Origin: Porphyromonadaceae bacterium CG2_30_38_12
Lineage (GTDB): Bacteria > Bacteroidota > Bacteroidia > Bacteroidales > Paludibacteraceae
Length of the DNA: 32,939 nt
NCBI GenBank assembly: GCA_001873635.1
Contig: MNZK01000057.1
Coordinates: 1-32,939, forward strand
Direction of reading: 5' to 3'
Shown here: positions 31,576 through 32,939 of the stretch, piece by piece
Layout of the letters: each line of letters starts with the position of its first letter
Numbering within the stretch: the stretch's first letter is position 1
Made by a program: the position numbers and the translations under genes
The notes under the pieces: generated by a model
Told to the model about the DNA's origin: nothing
Database searches by the model: none
Seen by the model: only the letters and a program-made list of their open reading frames with translations

Positions 31576-31974
31576 ATGGAAATAGAAAAGAGAAAAATCG
31601 AACTTGAGAAAAAAGATAATGAAATTATGTATTCCAAATCTATTAAGGCAGGGAAACGCATATATTACTTAGATGTGAAGAAAAGTCGTAATGATGATTT
31701 ATTTTTAGCCATTACCGAAAGCAAAAAACGAGTTACAGGCCAGGATGACGATATTCAGGTAAGTTACGAGAAACATAAAATATTTCTATACAGAGAGGAT
31801 TTTGATAAATTCATAGAAGGGTTGGAAGATGTTATTGGGTTTATAAAAAAAGAACAAGGCGAAGCACCCCAACGCCCAGAACGTGTGTTTGAAAACAACA
31901 CTGTTCAAGCAGAAGCTCCGAAACCAGAAGAAGAAGTTAAACCTAAAAGCTTTTTCGACCGTTTTAAACTCTAA
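31576..31974 (+). CDS. PUR-like DNA/RNA-binding protein (DUF3276)
   Basis: A 132-residue protein. Residues about 15-95 form the DUF3276 domain related to the PUR-alpha nucleic-acid fold: SKSIKAGKRIYYLDVKKSRN, DLFLAITESKKRV, then HKIFLYREDFDKFIEGLEDVIGFI. The C-terminal 40 residues are Glu/Pro-rich and disordered-looking, ending in KSFFDRFKL. The family is nearly confined to Bacteroidota and is thought to bind single-stranded nucleic acid; its cellular task is unclear. A purine-rich AGAGGA lies 5 bases before the ATG, one of the few Shine-Dalgarno-like sites in the window. The next gene begins 26 bases after its stop on the same strand, so the two may share a transcript. Confidence 0.9.
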   Translation: MEIEKRKIELEKKDNEIMYSKSIKAGKRIYYLDVKKSRNDDLFLAITESKKRVTGQDDDIQVSYEKHKIFLYREDFDKFIEGLEDVIGFIKKEQGEAPQRPERVFENNTVQAEAPKPEEEVKPKSFFDRFKL

Positions 31975-32000
31975 GCAACTTTTAAAAAATACTGCTACGT

Positions 32001-32939
32001 ATGAAAAGTTTTGCCAGCGACAATTATTCGGGGATACATCCTCAAATTCTTGAAGCTATACATGAAGCTAATAATGAGCACGTTGTGTCTTATGGCGACG
32101 ATGCCATTACCTTACAAGCACAAGAATCATTTCAAACATTATTTGGAAAAGTTCAGGTGCTTTTTACCTTTAATGGTACAGGTGCCAATGTTATTAGTCT
32201 GAAATGTTGCACCTTGCCTTTTCAGGCTGTGCTTTGTGCCGAAACAGCACACATCAATGCTGATGAATGCGGAGCACCCACTCAAAGTATTGGCTGTTCG
32301 TTAATTAGCATTCCTACCACCGATGGCAAGTTGACGCCTGCTCATATTGCTCCGTTTTTGAACCGACTTGGTGTGGTGCATAACACGCAACCCAAAGTGA
32401 TTTCTATCAGTCAAAGCACCGAGCTGGGAACTGTTTATAGCCTTGAAGAACTAAAAACTTTGTGCCTTTTTGCACATCAACATGCTATGTATGTGCATGT
32501 CGATGGAGCGCGAATTTCAAATGCTGTGGCAGCCTTGGGCGTTAGTTTGAAAGAGGCTACGGTGGATTGTGGTGTGGACATTATGAGCTTTGGTGGCACC
32601 AAAAACGGCTTGATGATAGGCGAAGCCGTTCTGATATTCAACGAAAACTTAAAACAATACGCAGCCTTTTATCAAAAACAAAGTGCACAACTATTTTCAA
32701 AAAATCGATTTGTTGCAGCCCAGTTTGTAGGCTTGTTGCGCAATAACTTGTGGTACGATATGGCAAAGCACGCAAACGACATGGCTCACTTGTTAGCTGA
32801 TGAAATTTCAAAATTGCCGCAGGTGAAAATTACGCAACAAGTAGATGCTAACGCCGTTTTTGTTATTATTCCCGAACATGCTATCAAGCCTTTACAACAA
32901 AAATTTCGTTTTTATATTTGGGACGATAGCAGCAAAGAA
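32001..32939 (+). CDS. ltaE: Low-specificity threonine aldolase, partial (cut by window end)
   Basis: 313 residues from the ATG at 32001 with no stop before the window end. It is a PLP-dependent fold type I enzyme that splits threonine or allo-threonine into glycine and acetaldehyde. Motifs: SDNYSGIHPQILEAI at the N-terminus, His84 in AETAHIN stacking on PLP, HVDGARISNA with D168 and R171, and the PLP lysine K201 in FGGTKNG. About 30 residues are probably missing at the C-terminus. It follows the DUF3276 gene by 26 bp on the same strand. Confidence 0.93.
   Translation, partial: MKSFASDNYSGIHPQILEAIHEANNEHVVSYGDDAITLQAQESFQTLFGKVQVLFTFNGTGANVISLKCCTLPFQAVLCAETAHINADECGAPTQSIGCSLISIPTTDGKLTPAHIAPFLNRLGVVHNTQPKVISISQSTELGTVYSLEELKTLCLFAHQHAMYVHVDGARISNAVAALGVSLKEATVDCGVDIMSFGGTKNGLMIGEAVLIFNENLKQYAAFYQKQSAQLFSKNRFVAAQFVGLLRNNLWYDMAKHANDMAHLLADEISKLPQVKITQQVDANAVFVIIPEHAIKPLQQKFRFYIWDDSSKE

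Overview
The window looks like chromosomal DNA of a low-GC member of the Bacteroidota (Bacteroidales-like). Evidence: many genes are preceded by the phylum's characteristic -7 box (TAnnTTTG) rather than a sigma70 promoter, Shine-Dalgarno sequences are mostly absent, and several families are typical of the phylum: the PUR-like DUF3276 protein, the DUF2582 winged helix, the PspC + DUF2807 (GIN) protein, a MalQ with two starch-binding modules, and an MCE/amidase/LptD envelope cluster. The species cannot be named from sequence reading alone.

Left edge (1-1617): a truncated IS66-type tnpA runs off the window. It abuts a compact phage-like lysis cassette on the minus strand (holin-like, M15 peptidase, coiled-coil lipoprotein; each overlaps the next by 4 bp). 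Behind the cassette is tRNA-Pro(GGG) with its own promoter and terminator. This looks like a small prophage remnant beside a tRNA, later hit by an IS.

Core block (1638-11550): dnaA; an envelope cluster (amidase then MCE/MlaD on the minus strand, divergent from LptD); a SlyD-like FKBP isomerase with a Cys-rich tail; and a radical SAM gene followed by glutamate racemase (murI).

Efflux block (11958-20067, minus strand): an apparent seven-gene transcription unit, ABC ATPase - FtsX/MacB permease - second permease - HlyD-type adaptor - TolC-type outer membrane protein - PadR regulator - PspC/DUF2807 membrane protein. Its promoter has a clear -33/-7 pair spaced by 19 bp, with two copies of an 11-bp direct repeat around the -33 box. 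The PadR protein is the natural candidate to bind there. The layout suggests a MacAB-TolC-like exporter tied to an envelope-stress or self-regulation circuit.

Right block (20397-32939): malQ (plus); a Tat-type DUF362 protein (minus); a small winged-helix protein (plus); a 986-residue protein joining two receiver-like domains to the ATP-binding half of PEP synthase/PPDK (minus); NADP-type glutamate dehydrogenase gdhA (plus), with a four-copy 16-bp tandem repeat directly in front of its start codon; a TonB-dependent receptor (minus); DUF3276 (plus); and a threonine aldolase cut off by the window end (plus).

Most of the window is ordinary housekeeping DNA. The best candidates for something less described are the receiver-receiver-ATP-grasp protein, the efflux operon with its repeat-bearing promoter, the gdhA leader repeat and the tRNA-linked lysis cassette. 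I see no CRISPR array, rRNA or intact mobile element.
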